From an uncultured bacterium (GTDB taxonomy: Bacteria; Planctomycetota; Phycisphaerae; Phycisphaerales; UBA1924): 38,821 nt of DNA. Shown here in pieces: positions 1 through 9,165 of the stretch. The notes under the pieces are model-generated. The model made no database searches. It was not told the origin of the DNA and worked only from the letters and a program-made list of their open reading frames with translations. Position 1 is the first letter of the stretch. Each line of letters begins with the position of its first letter. Made by a program: the position numbers and the translations under genes. The stretch spans positions 1 to 38,821 of the forward strand of contig CAILKP010000013.1 of assembly GCA_903834785.1 (NCBI GenBank). The letters are read 5' to 3'.

Positions 1-579
1 CACAGATCCGTGCGGCGACGCTCACTTCCCCCGCCCCTCCCGCCCCTCCCGCCCAGCCCTCCCCGCCCCAACCCCCCATTGCCCGCCCTCGTGCCCCGGC
101 ACCCCGTCTCCGCTCTCCTGCCCACCCCTTCCCGCCTCCACTTCTCCCTTGGTCGGGGCGCCGCCTGCGATAGATCGGGGCCCGGACCTGTGGGCCGAAG
201 GTCCCGCGCATCGTTCTGCAATCGCTTACACGAGGCCTTCTTCAACTAGTATGCCACCAGTTGATGACCTGTGCGTCATGATTACAACAAAACTACCCAC
301 ATTGACAGCTGCTTGATGCAAACACCCCAGCCCGCGGCCTGCCGCGACGGGACTCGCCGTTCCGGTTTGCGGCGGGCGTGCGACATTCATGCACGGCTCA
401 CTCACGCGATGACCCACTTTGTGGGCAATCCGGTGGAAAACACTTCGTTTGGCTGAACCAACGACTACCCTGCCACGAAAGCCCAGTGGGTGGTATGGTT
501 GATCTCGCCTTCCATCGGCCCAGGCAAGTCCATCGGCCGTCCCCGCCGCCGCCAATGGTGGCACAGAAACGGAGTTCCC
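1..579. other. Intergenic region with C-rich tract, no supported gene
   Basis: No reading frame here resembles a known protein; the longest frames are low-complexity (proline-rich on plus) and lack family features. Bases about 27-97 are a striking run of C tracts on the plus strand, so the minus strand has many closely spaced G runs that could form a G-quadruplex. A TTGACA hexamer sits at 302-307 without a convincing -10 box. A small hairpin (CCCAC/GTGGG) lies at 413-425. The promoter of tatA is presumably in the last 150 bases, but no clear consensus was found. Confidence 0.6.
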
Positions 580-912
580 ATGTTTGGTCTTGGCGTTCCT
601 GAGCTCTTAGTCATCGGCGTCCTGATGCTGCTTCTCTTCGGCCGCCGGCTTCCTGAGGTGGGCAAGTCGTTGGGCAAGGGCATTGTGGAGTTCAAGAAGG
701 GCATCAGCGGGGTCGAGGATGAGGTGAACCGGGCGTCTCAGCAGACCCCGCCGCCGGCGACTCAGTACCCAGGGGCCTCCCAGCAGCAGTACGGCCAGCA
801 GCCGCAGCAGCCGTATCCCCAGCAGTACCAGCAGCTGCCCCCCCAGCAGCCGCCGGTTCAGGCTGCACCCGGCCCGGTGGGCACCGTGAGCCGAGCTGAT
901 CAGGTCCACTAA
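580..912 (+). CDS. tatA: Sec-independent translocase protein TatA/TatE family
   Basis: A 110-residue protein that would form the membrane pore component of the twin-arginine translocation system, exporting folded proteins across the cytoplasmic membrane. The N-terminus (MFGLGVPELLVIGVLMLLLF) is the typical TatA transmembrane helix at residues 4-20, followed by the glycine hinge and an amphipathic helix (PEVGKSLGKGIVEFKKGI, about 24-42). The C-terminal half is a glutamine/proline-rich disordered tail, common in TatA proteins of this phylum. The ATG at 580 is chosen over an upstream in-frame start at 490 because it places the TM helix at the N-terminus and has GGAG at 571-574. No tatC is in the window, so the partner lies elsewhere. 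TatA and TatB are hard to separate by sequence; the short helix and FKKG motif favour TatA. Confidence 0.93.
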   Translation: MFGLGVPELLVIGVLMLLLFGRRLPEVGKSLGKGIVEFKKGISGVEDEVNRASQQTPPPATQYPGASQQQYGQQPQQPYPQQYQQLPPQQPPVQAAPGPVGTVSRADQVH

Positions 913-1173
913 CCATTGACATCAAGGGCCGGAAGCGACCTTTGGTCGGTTCCGGTGGAAAACCAGGGGCTCTACGCGGCGTGAAGTCCGTGTCCAGCCG
1001 GACCACGTGAAGACTGAGCGAAGCATGGCCGCTACACTGACTTGAGCGCAGTGTGCGGCCAGCTTGTTTATTCGGACCATGGATGGCCCGATGCCCCCGC
1101 CCGCTTCGACTCCTCCTTGCCTCGTCCGGCGTGTGCACTGATGCCCGCCGGAGCCCATCACAAGGACTCTTGT

Positions 1174-2016
1174 ATGACCAAGGTCGTCGCCCGCACCTGG
1201 ACGGAAGTAAAGGTTCAACGCCGCTCGGCTATTCCCGAGGGCCTGTGGCTGCGCTGCCCTTCGTGTGAGCAGATGATCTACCGCAAGCAGATGGAGTCCA
1301 ACCTCCACTGCTGCCCCGAGTGCCAGCACCACTTCCGCATCAGTGCGGCCGAGCGCATCAGCCAGCTGTGCGACACGGACTCGTTTGAGACCATGTTCAC
1401 CGGGCTGTCGAGCACCGACCCGCTGAAGTTTGTGGACGTGAAGAGTTACAAGGACCGGCTCAAGGCCGAGCAGGCCAAGGCCGGCACGCTGGACGCCTGC
1501 CTGGCTGGCCAGGGCTTCATCAAGGGCCGCGCCACCATGGTGGCGGTGCTGGACCTGTCGTTTATGATGGGCTCCATGGGCTCGGTCACCGGCGAGATGG
1601 TGACCCGCTCGATCGAGCACGCCACGGCCAACGACCTGCCGCTGATCATCGTTTCCGGCTCGGGCGGTGCCCGCATGCAGGAGTCGGGCCTGTCGCTGAT
1701 GCAGATGGCCAAGACCTCCGCCGCTCTGGCACGGTTCTCTGACGCTGGCGGGCTGTTCATCAGCGTGCTGACGGACCCAACGACCGGCGGCGTGACGGCC
1801 AGCTTTGCGATGCTGGGCGATGTGATCGTTGCCGAGCCCAAGGCGCTGATCGGCTTTGCCGGCCCGCGCGTGATCAAGCAGACCATTCGCCAGGACCTGC
1901 CCGAGGGCTTCCAGACCAGCGAGTACCTCAAGCAGACTGGCTTCGTTGACCGTGTTGTGGCCCGCGCCCAGCTGCGGAACGAACTGGCCCGCATCATCGA
2001 CTACTGCGGCAAGTAA
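1174..2016 (+). CDS. accD: Acetyl-CoA carboxylase carboxyltransferase subunit beta
   Basis: A 280-residue cytoplasmic protein, full length for AccD. With AccA it forms the carboxyltransferase that moves the carboxyl group from biotin-BCCP to acetyl-CoA, making malonyl-CoA for fatty-acid synthesis. It has the N-terminal four-cysteine zinc ribbon (C28, C31, C47, C50 in CPSC and CCPEC) and the crotonase-like carboxyltransferase fold with the conserved GSGGARMQES and TDPTTGGVTASFAMLGD stretches, which help form the oxyanion and CoA site. The ATG at 1174 is preferred over an in-frame start at 1042 because AAGGA lies at 1162-1166 and the family N-terminus aligns here. accA, accB and accC are not in this window, so the operon is dispersed, as is common. 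Confidence 0.97.
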   Translation: MTKVVARTWTEVKVQRRSAIPEGLWLRCPSCEQMIYRKQMESNLHCCPECQHHFRISAAERISQLCDTDSFETMFTGLSSTDPLKFVDVKSYKDRLKAEQAKAGTLDACLAGQGFIKGRATMVAVLDLSFMMGSMGSVTGEMVTRSIEHATANDLPLIIVSGSGGARMQESGLSLMQMAKTSAALARFSDAGGLFISVLTDPTTGGVTASFAMLGDVIVAEPKALIGFAGPRVIKQTIRQDLPEGFQTSEYLKQTGFVDRVVARAQLRNELARIIDYCGK

Positions 2017-2111
2017 GCCGTGGTCGCTGCGATCATTTCGTCGGTCATCCTCATCTGTGAAGCCTCCCCCGAGCCGCGCTGAGCCGCTGCCGGTGGTTCT
2101 ACGCTCTGGCC

Positions 2112-3395
2112 ATGCTCACCTCCGTAGCGCTGGCTTGGGCCGTCTGTCTCCCCTCGACCTCGCTGACTGTGCAGGTCGGCCAGCCCCCCACTGCGACGCC
2201 TCCGCCGCCGCGGCCGGCCGAGGTGCTCCCCAGCTCACCCGTGCCGCCGCGGCCGAAGCCGGTGCTGCCGGAGAGCTCGCCGGCGGGAACGTACACCACG
2301 CAGCATGTGTTCCTGCTGATGTGTGATGGCTTGCGGTGGCAGGAGGTGTTCTCCGGCGCTGATGCGAAGCTGGTGACCAAGGACCAGGGCGTGAGCGACC
2401 CGGCGGCACTGAACGCCGCGTTCATGCGTGAGACGCCCCAGCAGCGCAGGGAGGCTCTGCTGCCGTTCATCTGGTCAGTCGTGCCGAAGGAGGGCGTGGC
2501 GTACGGCAACCGGGCCCGCGGTTCGGTCTCGTCGGTCACCAACGCGTACCGGGTCAGCTATCCCGGGTACAGCGAGACCCTCTGCGGGTTTGCCGCCCCG
2601 TATCTGAAAGACAACCGCAAGGTCCAGAACCCCGGGGTAACGGTGTTTGAGCGGCTTCACGGCCAGCCGGCGTTTGCGGGCAAGGTTGCTGCGTTTGCCA
2701 CGTGGGATGTGTTCCCGTTTATCTTCAACACCGAGCGGTGCGGGTTTCCGGTCTTCGGCGGGACGGGGCCGATCAACTTCGGCAAGGTCAACGATGCCAT
2801 CCGGCTGTGGGACACGGCGCGTGAGGAGATCCCCTCGCCGTGGAAGGGCTCGTGCCACGATGCGGTCATGTTCCGCCCCGCGCTGGAGTGGACCAAGCTC
2901 AACTCGCCGCGGCTGGTGTTCATGGGCTTTGGCGAGACTGACGAGTTCGCCCACTCTGGCAAGTACCACGACTATCTGATCAGCGCCAACCGTTTTGACG
3001 GGTACGTGGGCGAGTTGTGGACCACCCTGCAAGCCAGTGAGCAGTACAAGGGCAAGACGACGCTGATCCTGACGTGTGACCACGGACGCGGCCGGGAGGC
3101 CAATGCTGCGGCGGAGGGGGCCGGGACGGGACCGGATGGCAAACCCACGGCAGCGGTGGGTTCGTGGCGCGACCACAACAAGGATGTGCCGGGGGCCGAG
3201 GAGACGTGGATCATCATCCTGGGTCCGGACACGCCGGCGATGGGGGAACGCGATGGCGGGCCGGCGGTGACCAACGGCCAAATCCCCGCGACGATTGCCG
3301 CCCTGCTTGGCACGAGCCCGACGCGGTTTGCGGAACTGGAGCCCAAGGCGGCGCCGCCGCTGAATGAAGCGTTGAAGCCGGGCATTCGCCGGTGA
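2112..3395 (+). CDS. Exported alkaline phosphatase-superfamily hydrolase
   Basis: A 427-residue protein with an N-terminal signal-like hydrophobic segment (residues 2-18), a proline-rich spacer (about 24-58), then an alkaline phosphatase/phosphodiesterase-superfamily domain. The expected binuclear metal ligands are visible: D72 in LLMCDGLRWQEVFSG, with S81 as the likely nucleophile position, D277 and H281 in GETDEFAHSG, D323-H324 in LTCDHGRG, and H355 in RDHNKD. The fold suits phosphate or sulfate ester hydrolysis outside the cytoplasm; the substrate cannot be read from sequence. It resembles the type I phosphodiesterase/nucleotide pyrophosphatase branch more than classical PhoA or sulfatases, as there is no CxPxR motif. 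It starts 95 bases after accD with no clear Shine-Dalgarno, so co-transcription is possible but unproven. Confidence 0.8.
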   Translation: MLTSVALAWAVCLPSTSLTVQVGQPPTATPPPPRPAEVLPSSPVPPRPKPVLPESSPAGTYTTQHVFLLMCDGLRWQEVFSGADAKLVTKDQGVSDPAALNAAFMRETPQQRREALLPFIWSVVPKEGVAYGNRARGSVSSVTNAYRVSYPGYSETLCGFAAPYLKDNRKVQNPGVTVFERLHGQPAFAGKVAAFATWDVFPFIFNTERCGFPVFGGTGPINFGKVNDAIRLWDTAREEIPSPWKGSCHDAVMFRPALEWTKLNSPRLVFMGFGETDEFAHSGKYHDYLISANRFDGYVGELWTTLQASEQYKGKTTLILTCDHGRGREANAAAEGAGTGPDGKPTAAVGSWRDHNKDVPGAEETWIIILGPDTPAMGERDGGPAVTNGQIPATIAALLGTSPTRFAELEPKAAPPLNEALKPGIRR

Positions 3396-3554
3396 AGATG
3401 CGTCATCTGTAAACGTTTATATGAAGAGCACTTACAGCTTACTGGTTTGCGACTGATTGGCGGCCGATTCTGGCCGCGGATTCGCCCTTTGGCACCCCTG
3501 TGATCTATCCTGTCTGCCTGTCTTTCCTTGCCGCCACCAGCACCGGACCCTGCC

Positions 3555-5162
3555 ATGTCAAGCACCGCCCTGAGCTCCGTGAACACCAAGACGCACACCA
3601 TTCTCCCGGCTGATACGAATCAGGCCCTGGGCATCGGCCAGTACGCCGTGGCATTCATGCACGGCAAGAAGGCCGACCGCGGCGAGCCGGGCAAGGCCGT
3701 GATCGAGAAGACCAACCTGTTCCACGTGGATGCCGTGATCTGCGGCATCTCGGCCCTGGCACTGGGCACGAATGCCCCGACCGTGCTGCGGCAGGAGGCC
3801 CTGCGGTACCGCACGGGCACCGGCGGGTACGGCACGCTGGGCGGGCCCGGCGGCAGCAGCCGCCTTGGTGTTCCGGTCTTCGGCTCCAAGGTCGACGTGT
3901 TCCCGGAAAAGGCAATTCTGGCCAACGCCGCCGCCGTGCGCGAGTGGGACAGCAACGGAACGAACTTCGGCTACAACCCGGCACTGGGGCACACGGCCGG
4001 CGAGTTCGGCCACAATGACTTTTACCCGGTGGCGGTTGCCGCGGCACAGCTGGCCGGACGGGATGGCGAGTTCGCCCTGCGCGGCATGATCCTGCTCGAT
4101 GAGATCCGCGGTCGCCTGGCAGAGGTGTTCTCGCTGAAGACGTACAAGATCGACCACGTGCTGCACGGGGCGATCGGCTCGGCGGCAACGTACGGTGCGA
4201 TGCTGGGCGCCACGCCGGAGCAGATCGAGCATGCCATCGGCATGGTCGTTGCCCACCACGTGCCGTTCCGGGCGATTCGCGCGGGCAAGCAGCTGTCGGA
4301 CTCCAAGGGCTCATCGGCGGCGATCAGCACGGAGGCGGCGATTGTGTGCATGCAGCGGGCGATGAACGGGTTCATCGGTCCCAAGGACATCTTCCGCAAC
4401 CCCGAGGCTGTGTTCTGCCTGTTTAAGAAGCCCGCGGACAAGGGCCGCTCGCCGTTTGATCTGGTCCTGGGCCGCAGCGGCAACGAGTTTGCGGTCATGA
4501 GCATGCACTTTAAGCTGGGCCTGTACGAGCACCAGTCGGCCGGGGCCATTCAGGCCCTGCTGGACCTGCTGCACAAGAACCCGGGCCTGATGGAGAAGTC
4601 CGACGGCTCGCGGATCAAGAGCATCAAGATCGTGGCGTACGAGCCGGCCTACGGCATCATCGGCGATCCGGCCAAGCGCGACCCGCGGACGCGGCAGTCG
4701 GCCGACCACTCGATGGTGTACATCATCGCCACGCTGCTGCGCAAGGCCCTCGAGCACAAGACCTGCGACTGGGCCAAGCTCATGCTCAGCCCGTACGACT
4801 ACAACAACGACGCGATCTTTGACACGCTGACGCGCAAGCTGATGGACAAGTTCAGCTTCGAGCACGGCGGCAAGGACTACGACGACAAGTACCCCGAGGG
4901 CATCCCGACGTCGATGGTCATCACCGACGATGTCGGGGCGAAGCATGACTCGGGCCTGGTGATGTTCCCGACCGGCCACGCGCTGAACACGACGGCGGAC
5001 CTCAAGGCCCTGCTGCGCCACAAGTTCAACCTGCTGGGATCGCTGGCTGTGTCGGAGCCGGGTGAACTGGTCAAGCGTTTTGAGAACCTCGAGCGCAAGA
5101 GTGCTGAGGAGATCGGCAGCCTGCACGACTTTGAGATCCTCTCCCGCGGCAAGTTTGAGTAA
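3555..5162 (+). CDS. MmgE/PrpD family 2-methylcitrate dehydratase-like protein
   Basis: A 535-residue cytoplasmic protein of the MmgE/PrpD family, whose characterised members dehydrate 2-methylcitrate to 2-methyl-cis-aconitate in propionate catabolism. The N-terminal helical domain carries family stretches such as GYNPALGHTAGEFGHNDFYP and HGAIGSAATYGAMLGATPEQ; SDSKGSSAAIST and the later QSADHSMVYIIATLL are also typical. It is longer than bacterial PrpD (about 480 residues), fitting the long branch of the family. The ATG at 3555 is used; a TTG at 3528 is in frame but less likely. No prpB or prpC is adjacent, so the role in propionate metabolism is inferred from family only, and citrate/aconitate-type substrates remain possible. 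Confidence 0.85.
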   Translation: MSSTALSSVNTKTHTILPADTNQALGIGQYAVAFMHGKKADRGEPGKAVIEKTNLFHVDAVICGISALALGTNAPTVLRQEALRYRTGTGGYGTLGGPGGSSRLGVPVFGSKVDVFPEKAILANAAAVREWDSNGTNFGYNPALGHTAGEFGHNDFYPVAVAAAQLAGRDGEFALRGMILLDEIRGRLAEVFSLKTYKIDHVLHGAIGSAATYGAMLGATPEQIEHAIGMVVAHHVPFRAIRAGKQLSDSKGSSAAISTEAAIVCMQRAMNGFIGPKDIFRNPEAVFCLFKKPADKGRSPFDLVLGRSGNEFAVMSMHFKLGLYEHQSAGAIQALLDLLHKNPGLMEKSDGSRIKSIKIVAYEPAYGIIGDPAKRDPRTRQSADHSMVYIIATLLRKALEHKTCDWAKLMLSPYDYNNDAIFDTLTRKLMDKFSFEHGGKDYDDKYPEGIPTSMVITDDVGAKHDSGLVMFPTGHALNTTADLKALLRHKFNLLGSLAVSEPGELVKRFENLERKSAEEIGSLHDFEILSRGKFE

Positions 5163-5245
5163 GCCGTGCGGCGGCGGCATCGGTGCATTGGGGCCTTGCG
5201 GACGTGCGGCCCGCTTGTCATTGGCACGCAGAACGGGTGAAGAAC

Positions 5246-5283
5246 AAAGCGGGCCGCTGCACCGGTGTGCAGCGGCCCGCTTT
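5246..5283. terminator. Bidirectional Rho-independent terminator
   Basis: A perfect 16-bp inverted repeat (5246-5261 pairing with 5268-5283) around a six-base loop. It is flanked by AAA on one side and TTT on the other, so it can act on both strands. It sits between the convergent prpD-like and metalloprotease genes. Confidence 0.85.
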
Positions 5284-5339
5284 GGAAAGGGAGTCGGGCA
5301 AGCTGGCTTGCCGGCCCGGCTTGCTTGAGAAATCCGCGA

Positions 5340-6884
5340 TCAGTTTCCGATCGTGACCGGCCCGCCGCAGGGCGTGATGGTCATGACCTTGCTGATGGTG
5401 CCGGTCCAGTTGCTGGAACCTTGCTTGATGTAGAGGTTCGGATACTCGCTGGCACCGGTGACGTAGTTGTCAAGAACCGCGACACCCTCGGTCACCGAGT
5501 TGAAGGGCCAGCTGAATGTACCGAGCTCAATGACCGGGATCGCGGCAAAATCAACCCAGATATCCCAGCGGGTGAGCTCAAAGCCCTCGCAGGTGCCTTT
5601 GCGGTCCTCGATCGTGCGCTCGTTGTCCCGTGTCGCGGTACCCGTAGCGACGCCCTGAAACGTCTGCGACGGGTTGGAGAAGTACGGGATGCGGGTGCCG
5701 GGGGCGTAGGACATCACGGTGCGATACTGGACACCGTCGTTGCCGTTGAAGCGGTGGCCGAAGGAGTACGAAGACGCTGCACAGCCGCTGCCAGAGTTGG
5801 CCGGGTCGTGGTCGCAGCCCTGGTTGTGCCCGATCTCGTGGGGCTGGCTGAGGTTGCCCGCGGCGCAGCTCCAGGTCACCACTGAGTAGCCGCGATCGGC
5901 GGCGGAAGTGCACCACGCGAGTCCGCAGAACTCACCATCGTCAACCCAGAGCGTGCAGAAGTCGGCGTTGTTGGCGTCGCGGTTGGAGCGAGCGGTGGTC
6001 CACGGGGCGCCACCGCCCTGGCCGTTGACTCCGGTCAGACGATCGAGATGGTTGTCGTAGATGCCGACCTCGTCGTAGGTCACTTCGTAGCGAGCCACCA
6101 GACGGGCCCGGGCGGAGATGGGGCTGTTCTGGTAGGACTCGTTGGTGCGGTCGATGGCCAACTGGCACTCGGCCTGGATGGCGGAGGTGCCACCGGCCGC
6201 CTCGCGGGCCACGTTGCTGTAGATGATCATCTGGTCAAAGACGACACCGACGTTGGCGCAGGCCCCCTCGGGCTGAGGCTGCGGTGCACGCGGGTCGATG
6301 CCTTGCTCCTCGCCGGCTTCGGGGAAGAAGTCCTCGGCGATACCGACACCTGCGGCTGCGGGCTTGCCGCCGCCGCAGGGGGCGTAGAGATCATCGTTCA
6401 TCTCACTGATGTAGTGGACGCCGTTGGCGGCGTACTTGGTCTTGTAGTGCAGGCCGATGGGCGGGGCGGTGATCTCGCTGGCCAGGGCATCATCCTGGAC
6501 GACCATGGCCACTGAGGAGTGGACGACACCATCGAGCAGGCCGGTGATCGAGGTGCTCTCGCTACCATGGTGCTCGACCCGGGTGACGACCATGACAAAC
6601 TCGACACCGGGGCCGAGGTTGAGCACGATCCGCTTGCCGGGCGTGGCCGACTGAAGCAGCGGCAGGTTGGGCAGCACGGGCAGTGAGGTCTTGGCCTGCC
6701 GGAGCTTGGTCGCCCCGGCGGGTTCGGCTGCCGGAGCAAAGAGCTTGGCCAGCGTGCGCGGGGCCGCCGGGGCGGCACCGGCTTGCTGACCGGGATCGCC
6801 CGGCTGGGCCAGTGCGGCTCCCGCCGACAGCAGGACCGCGAGCGGCGTGAGCGTGAGCATGAGTGTTCGTGTGGTTTTCTTCAT
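5340..6884 (-). CDS. Secreted metzincin-type zinc metalloprotease
   Basis: A 514-residue secreted protein. Residues 1-26 are a typical signal peptide (MKKTTRTLMLTLTPLAVLLS...). A propeptide-like region follows, then a catalytic domain with the extended metzincin zinc motif HEIGHNQGCDHD (H349, E350, H353, H359) and a Met-turn at about M391 in TVMSYAPG, the layout of M12B/reprolysin-like peptidases. A lone cysteine in YAPCGGG within the pro-region could act as a cysteine switch; this is inference. The C-terminal 90 residues form an uncharacterised domain with a conserved cysteine near the end. The ATG at 6884 is preferred to one at 6914 because AAGGAGC lies just upstream and the signal peptide begins there. 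It starts 30 bases after the upstream fibre-like gene, so the two are probably one operon. Confidence 0.85.
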   Translation of the reverse strand: MKKTTRTLMLTLTPLAVLLSAGAALAQPGDPGQQAGAAPAAPRTLAKLFAPAAEPAGATKLRQAKTSLPVLPNLPLLQSATPGKRIVLNLGPGVEFVMVVTRVEHHGSESTSITGLLDGVVHSSVAMVVQDDALASEITAPPIGLHYKTKYAANGVHYISEMNDDLYAPCGGGKPAAAGVGIAEDFFPEAGEEQGIDPRAPQPQPEGACANVGVVFDQMIIYSNVAREAAGGTSAIQAECQLAIDRTNESYQNSPISARARLVARYEVTYDEVGIYDNHLDRLTGVNGQGGGAPWTTARSNRDANNADFCTLWVDDGEFCGLAWCTSAADRGYSVVTWSCAAGNLSQPHEIGHNQGCDHDPANSGSGCAASSYSFGHRFNGNDGVQYRTVMSYAPGTRIPYFSNPSQTFQGVATGTATRDNERTIEDRKGTCEGFELTRWDIWVDFAAIPVIELGTFSWPFNSVTEGVAVLDNYVTGASEYPNLYIKQGSSNWTGTISKVMTITPCGGPVTIGN

Positions 6885-6914
6885 TGGTGTTGCTCCTTGA
6901 GGATCACCGAACAC

Positions 6915-8852
6915 TTACTGCAGGTTGACGAGCACCAGGACCATGCCCTTTTCGCCCTTGGCCAGGCGGCTCATCGCCTTGCCGATGGTCGCGCCGTGCG
7001 AGCGGCTCGAATCAGAGGCCGCCATGGCGTGGCCGGGCGTGTTCGAGGTCGTCAGCAGGTCGCCGGGTTCGACCGCGGTCTCGGTGGCATCGACCATCGT
7101 CCACACGCGGCCCGAGAGGGCGACGGGCTTGCCGTTAATCTGGCCCTCGAACTGGCCCATCACCATGGCGGCGCTGAGGCCGTTGGCTCCTGAGATCACA
7201 CCGGCGACGCACTTGTTGTACGCGCCGGAGGCGAGCTTGATGCCGCCGGCGTGGTCGGGGTCGATCATCACGACCATGCCGGGGGTGAGTTCCTCGGGCT
7301 TGGTCACCGCCTCGAAGTCCTCGGCCAGGTCGGCGCCGCCGCGGATGGTGATGACACCGACCGATGCGGTGCCGTTGACGTACAAGGCCGTGCCGCCGGA
7401 AACGCCGGTGTCGAAGTAGCCGCCGTAGGTGCTGGAGCTAAAGCCGTAGACGCCGTAGCCGTTGACACTCTGGCCCCAGACACCGCGGCCGGTATCGGAT
7501 GCAAAGCCGTACACGGCGCGGCCGTCGACCGATGTGCCGTACACGCCGTAGCCGGACCCGGCGTGGGAACCCCACACGCCGACGCCACCGCCGCCGGTGC
7601 TCTGGCTCTCACCACGGACGGCCGTGGAGAATGATCCGGCGGTAGCAGCGGTCATGACACCGTGAATGCCGAGGGCGTTGGCCGATGTCGAGTCGCTGCG
7701 GCCATAGACCGCCGGCCCGGTGCCGGTTGACGCATCGTGCAGGGCGAAGAGGCCGTAGCCGTCGGCGCTGTTGTTCTCGCAGTACAGGCCGTAGGTCACA
7801 CCGGTCGTCGCCGTGTTGTTGAAGTAACCGCCGTAGCCAGCCGGATTGTTGTTCGAGATGTACACGCCGTACGTCGTCCCGGTGCCGGTCATGTTGGCGT
7901 GGTAGCCGCGGCCGCCGGGTGTGGAATTGTTCTGCAAAACGCCGTACCCGATACCGGTGGCCCCGGTGATGTCCATCAATACGCCGTACTTAAACGACGT
8001 GCCGTCAAGGTTGAGATTCAAGCCGTAGCCGATCGCCGCGCCGGCGGAGTTATTTACCAGAATTGACGAACCGCCGGAGTTGGTGATGTCCAGCGCGATG
8101 CCACCAAGGCCGGCGGTCGCGATCGATACCGGCGTCCCGGCGAGCGGGGCGAAGGTCTTTGCCGCGGTGAACGTCTGGGCCGTGTTCAGCAGCGCGACGT
8201 TGGTCGAGAGCCGCAGGTCCGACAGCGTGCCGCTGGTGATGTTGGCCGCGCTGAGGTTGGACAGACCCGCACCGGACCCCGTGAACGTGCCGGTAAACGA
8301 GTTGGCGGCGTTGTTGAGCGTCAGAGAGTTGGCGTAGACACCCGAGAGGCGGGCGCTGTTGAGCGTGCCGCTGTTGATGTTCGTGGCGTTCTGGTAAAAC
8401 GCGGAGTTCTGGCCGTTGAAGTTGACCGAGTTGGCCGCCGTCGAGGAGTACACGGCGTACGGCGTGGCGGTCAGGCTGCGGCGGGGGCCAAGGGTGGTGA
8501 AGCCGGTGGAATCACCGCAGCCCAGGCCTGCATCCTGACGCACATCGATCTCGATCCACCGCTGCGAGCCGGCGAAGACCGCGCCGAAGTCGAGTTCCAC
8601 CGTGAACTGGCCGTCGGTGACGGCGACGTTGTCGCGGCAGACCGTCGAACCGACCTGCACGACGCCCAGAGCCGCGTCGTAGAGGCGGAACCGGATGTCG
8701 TACGTGCCGGTGGCCGGCGTGCCGGCGCTCTTGAGCTCGCCCTGATAGGTAAAGCCGGTCGTCACCGGCTGGGCGACGGCCTGCACCGAAATACCCGTCA
8801 TGGCCGCCGCGATCAGTGCAACAACCGACACGTTCCGAATGGAAGCGAGCAT
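6915..8852 (-). CDS. Exported fibre-like repeat protein with conserved C-terminal domain
   Basis: A 645-residue exported protein. A signal peptide occupies residues 1-28 (MLASIRNVSVVALIAAAMTG...). Residues 30-130 form a domain often seen at the N-terminus of planctomycete surface proteins (TTGFTYQGELKSAGTPATGT..., ending RRSLTATPYAVYS). The middle is a long series of short imperfect repeats rich in GYGVYG, YGG and N, about 20-25 residues apart, suggesting a beta-helical or trimeric tail-fibre-like shaft. The C-terminal 140 residues (from GGADLAEDFEAV to the terminal VLVLVNLQ) form a conserved domain found after such shafts, possibly a trimerisation or self-processing module; this is recall, not a search. 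AGGAGA at 8858-8863 supports the start. Function is unknown; adhesion or surface structure is a reasonable guess. The downstream protease may process it. Confidence 0.75.
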   Translation of the reverse strand: MLASIRNVSVVALIAAAMTGISVQAVAQPVTTGFTYQGELKSAGTPATGTYDIRFRLYDAALGVVQVGSTVCRDNVAVTDGQFTVELDFGAVFAGSQRWIEIDVRQDAGLGCGDSTGFTTLGPRRSLTATPYAVYSSTAANSVNFNGQNSAFYQNATNINSGTLNSARLSGVYANSLTLNNAANSFTGTFTGSGAGLSNLSAANITSGTLSDLRLSTNVALLNTAQTFTAAKTFAPLAGTPVSIATAGLGGIALDITNSGGSSILVNNSAGAAIGYGLNLNLDGTSFKYGVLMDITGATGIGYGVLQNNSTPGGRGYHANMTGTGTTYGVYISNNNPAGYGGYFNNTATTGVTYGLYCENNSADGYGLFALHDASTGTGPAVYGRSDSTSANALGIHGVMTAATAGSFSTAVRGESQSTGGGGVGVWGSHAGSGYGVYGTSVDGRAVYGFASDTGRGVWGQSVNGYGVYGFSSSTYGGYFDTGVSGGTALYVNGTASVGVITIRGGADLAEDFEAVTKPEELTPGMVVMIDPDHAGGIKLASGAYNKCVAGVISGANGLSAAMVMGQFEGQINGKPVALSGRVWTMVDATETAVEPGDLLTTSNTPGHAMAASDSSRSHGATIGKAMSRLAKGEKGMVLVLVNLQ

Positions 8853-9165
8853 CTGTATCTCCTGAAATATGTGGGCAACTTCAAACCACCCGCGACTCAC
8901 CGCCGCCCGGAGTGGGCACCCTGGGAGGCATCGCGCGACATCATTATCTTGCCACGGTTACGCCAAGACGCAAGCAAAATCTCAATCAAGTATCTCTTCC
9001 TGTCGTGCTAGATTGTGGCTCACGCGCAGATGCCTAGGCCAAACCCCAGAACCCGCTGTGACTTATTACAGCACCAATGAAAAACCCCCCTTTTCAGGGG
9101 AGTTCCTTGGCTACTCGAGTGCGGTTGATTCGAGGCTGGCTGGTCCAGCCCGACACCTTCGATGC
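8853..9165. other. Intergenic region between fibre-like gene and chemoreceptor
   Basis: About 310 bases without a gene. It should hold the minus-strand promoter of the fibre-protease pair; a GATAAT-like -10 box reads on the minus strand near 8940-8950, but no well-spaced -35 box was found. The chemoreceptor terminator lies at 9081-9100. Confidence 0.5.
9081..9100 (-). terminator. Probable terminator of chemoreceptor gene
   Basis: On the minus strand a short G/C stem (CCCCT pairing with AGGGG, four-base loop) is followed by a G run and TTTTT. It lies 65 bases after the stop codon of the chemoreceptor gene. The stem is short, so strength is uncertain. Confidence 0.5.

Noticed and set aside
10..249. 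Proline/arginine-rich plus-strand reading frame
   Set aside because: Composed of C-tract codons with no domain, signal or ribosome binding site; explained by the C-rich tract.
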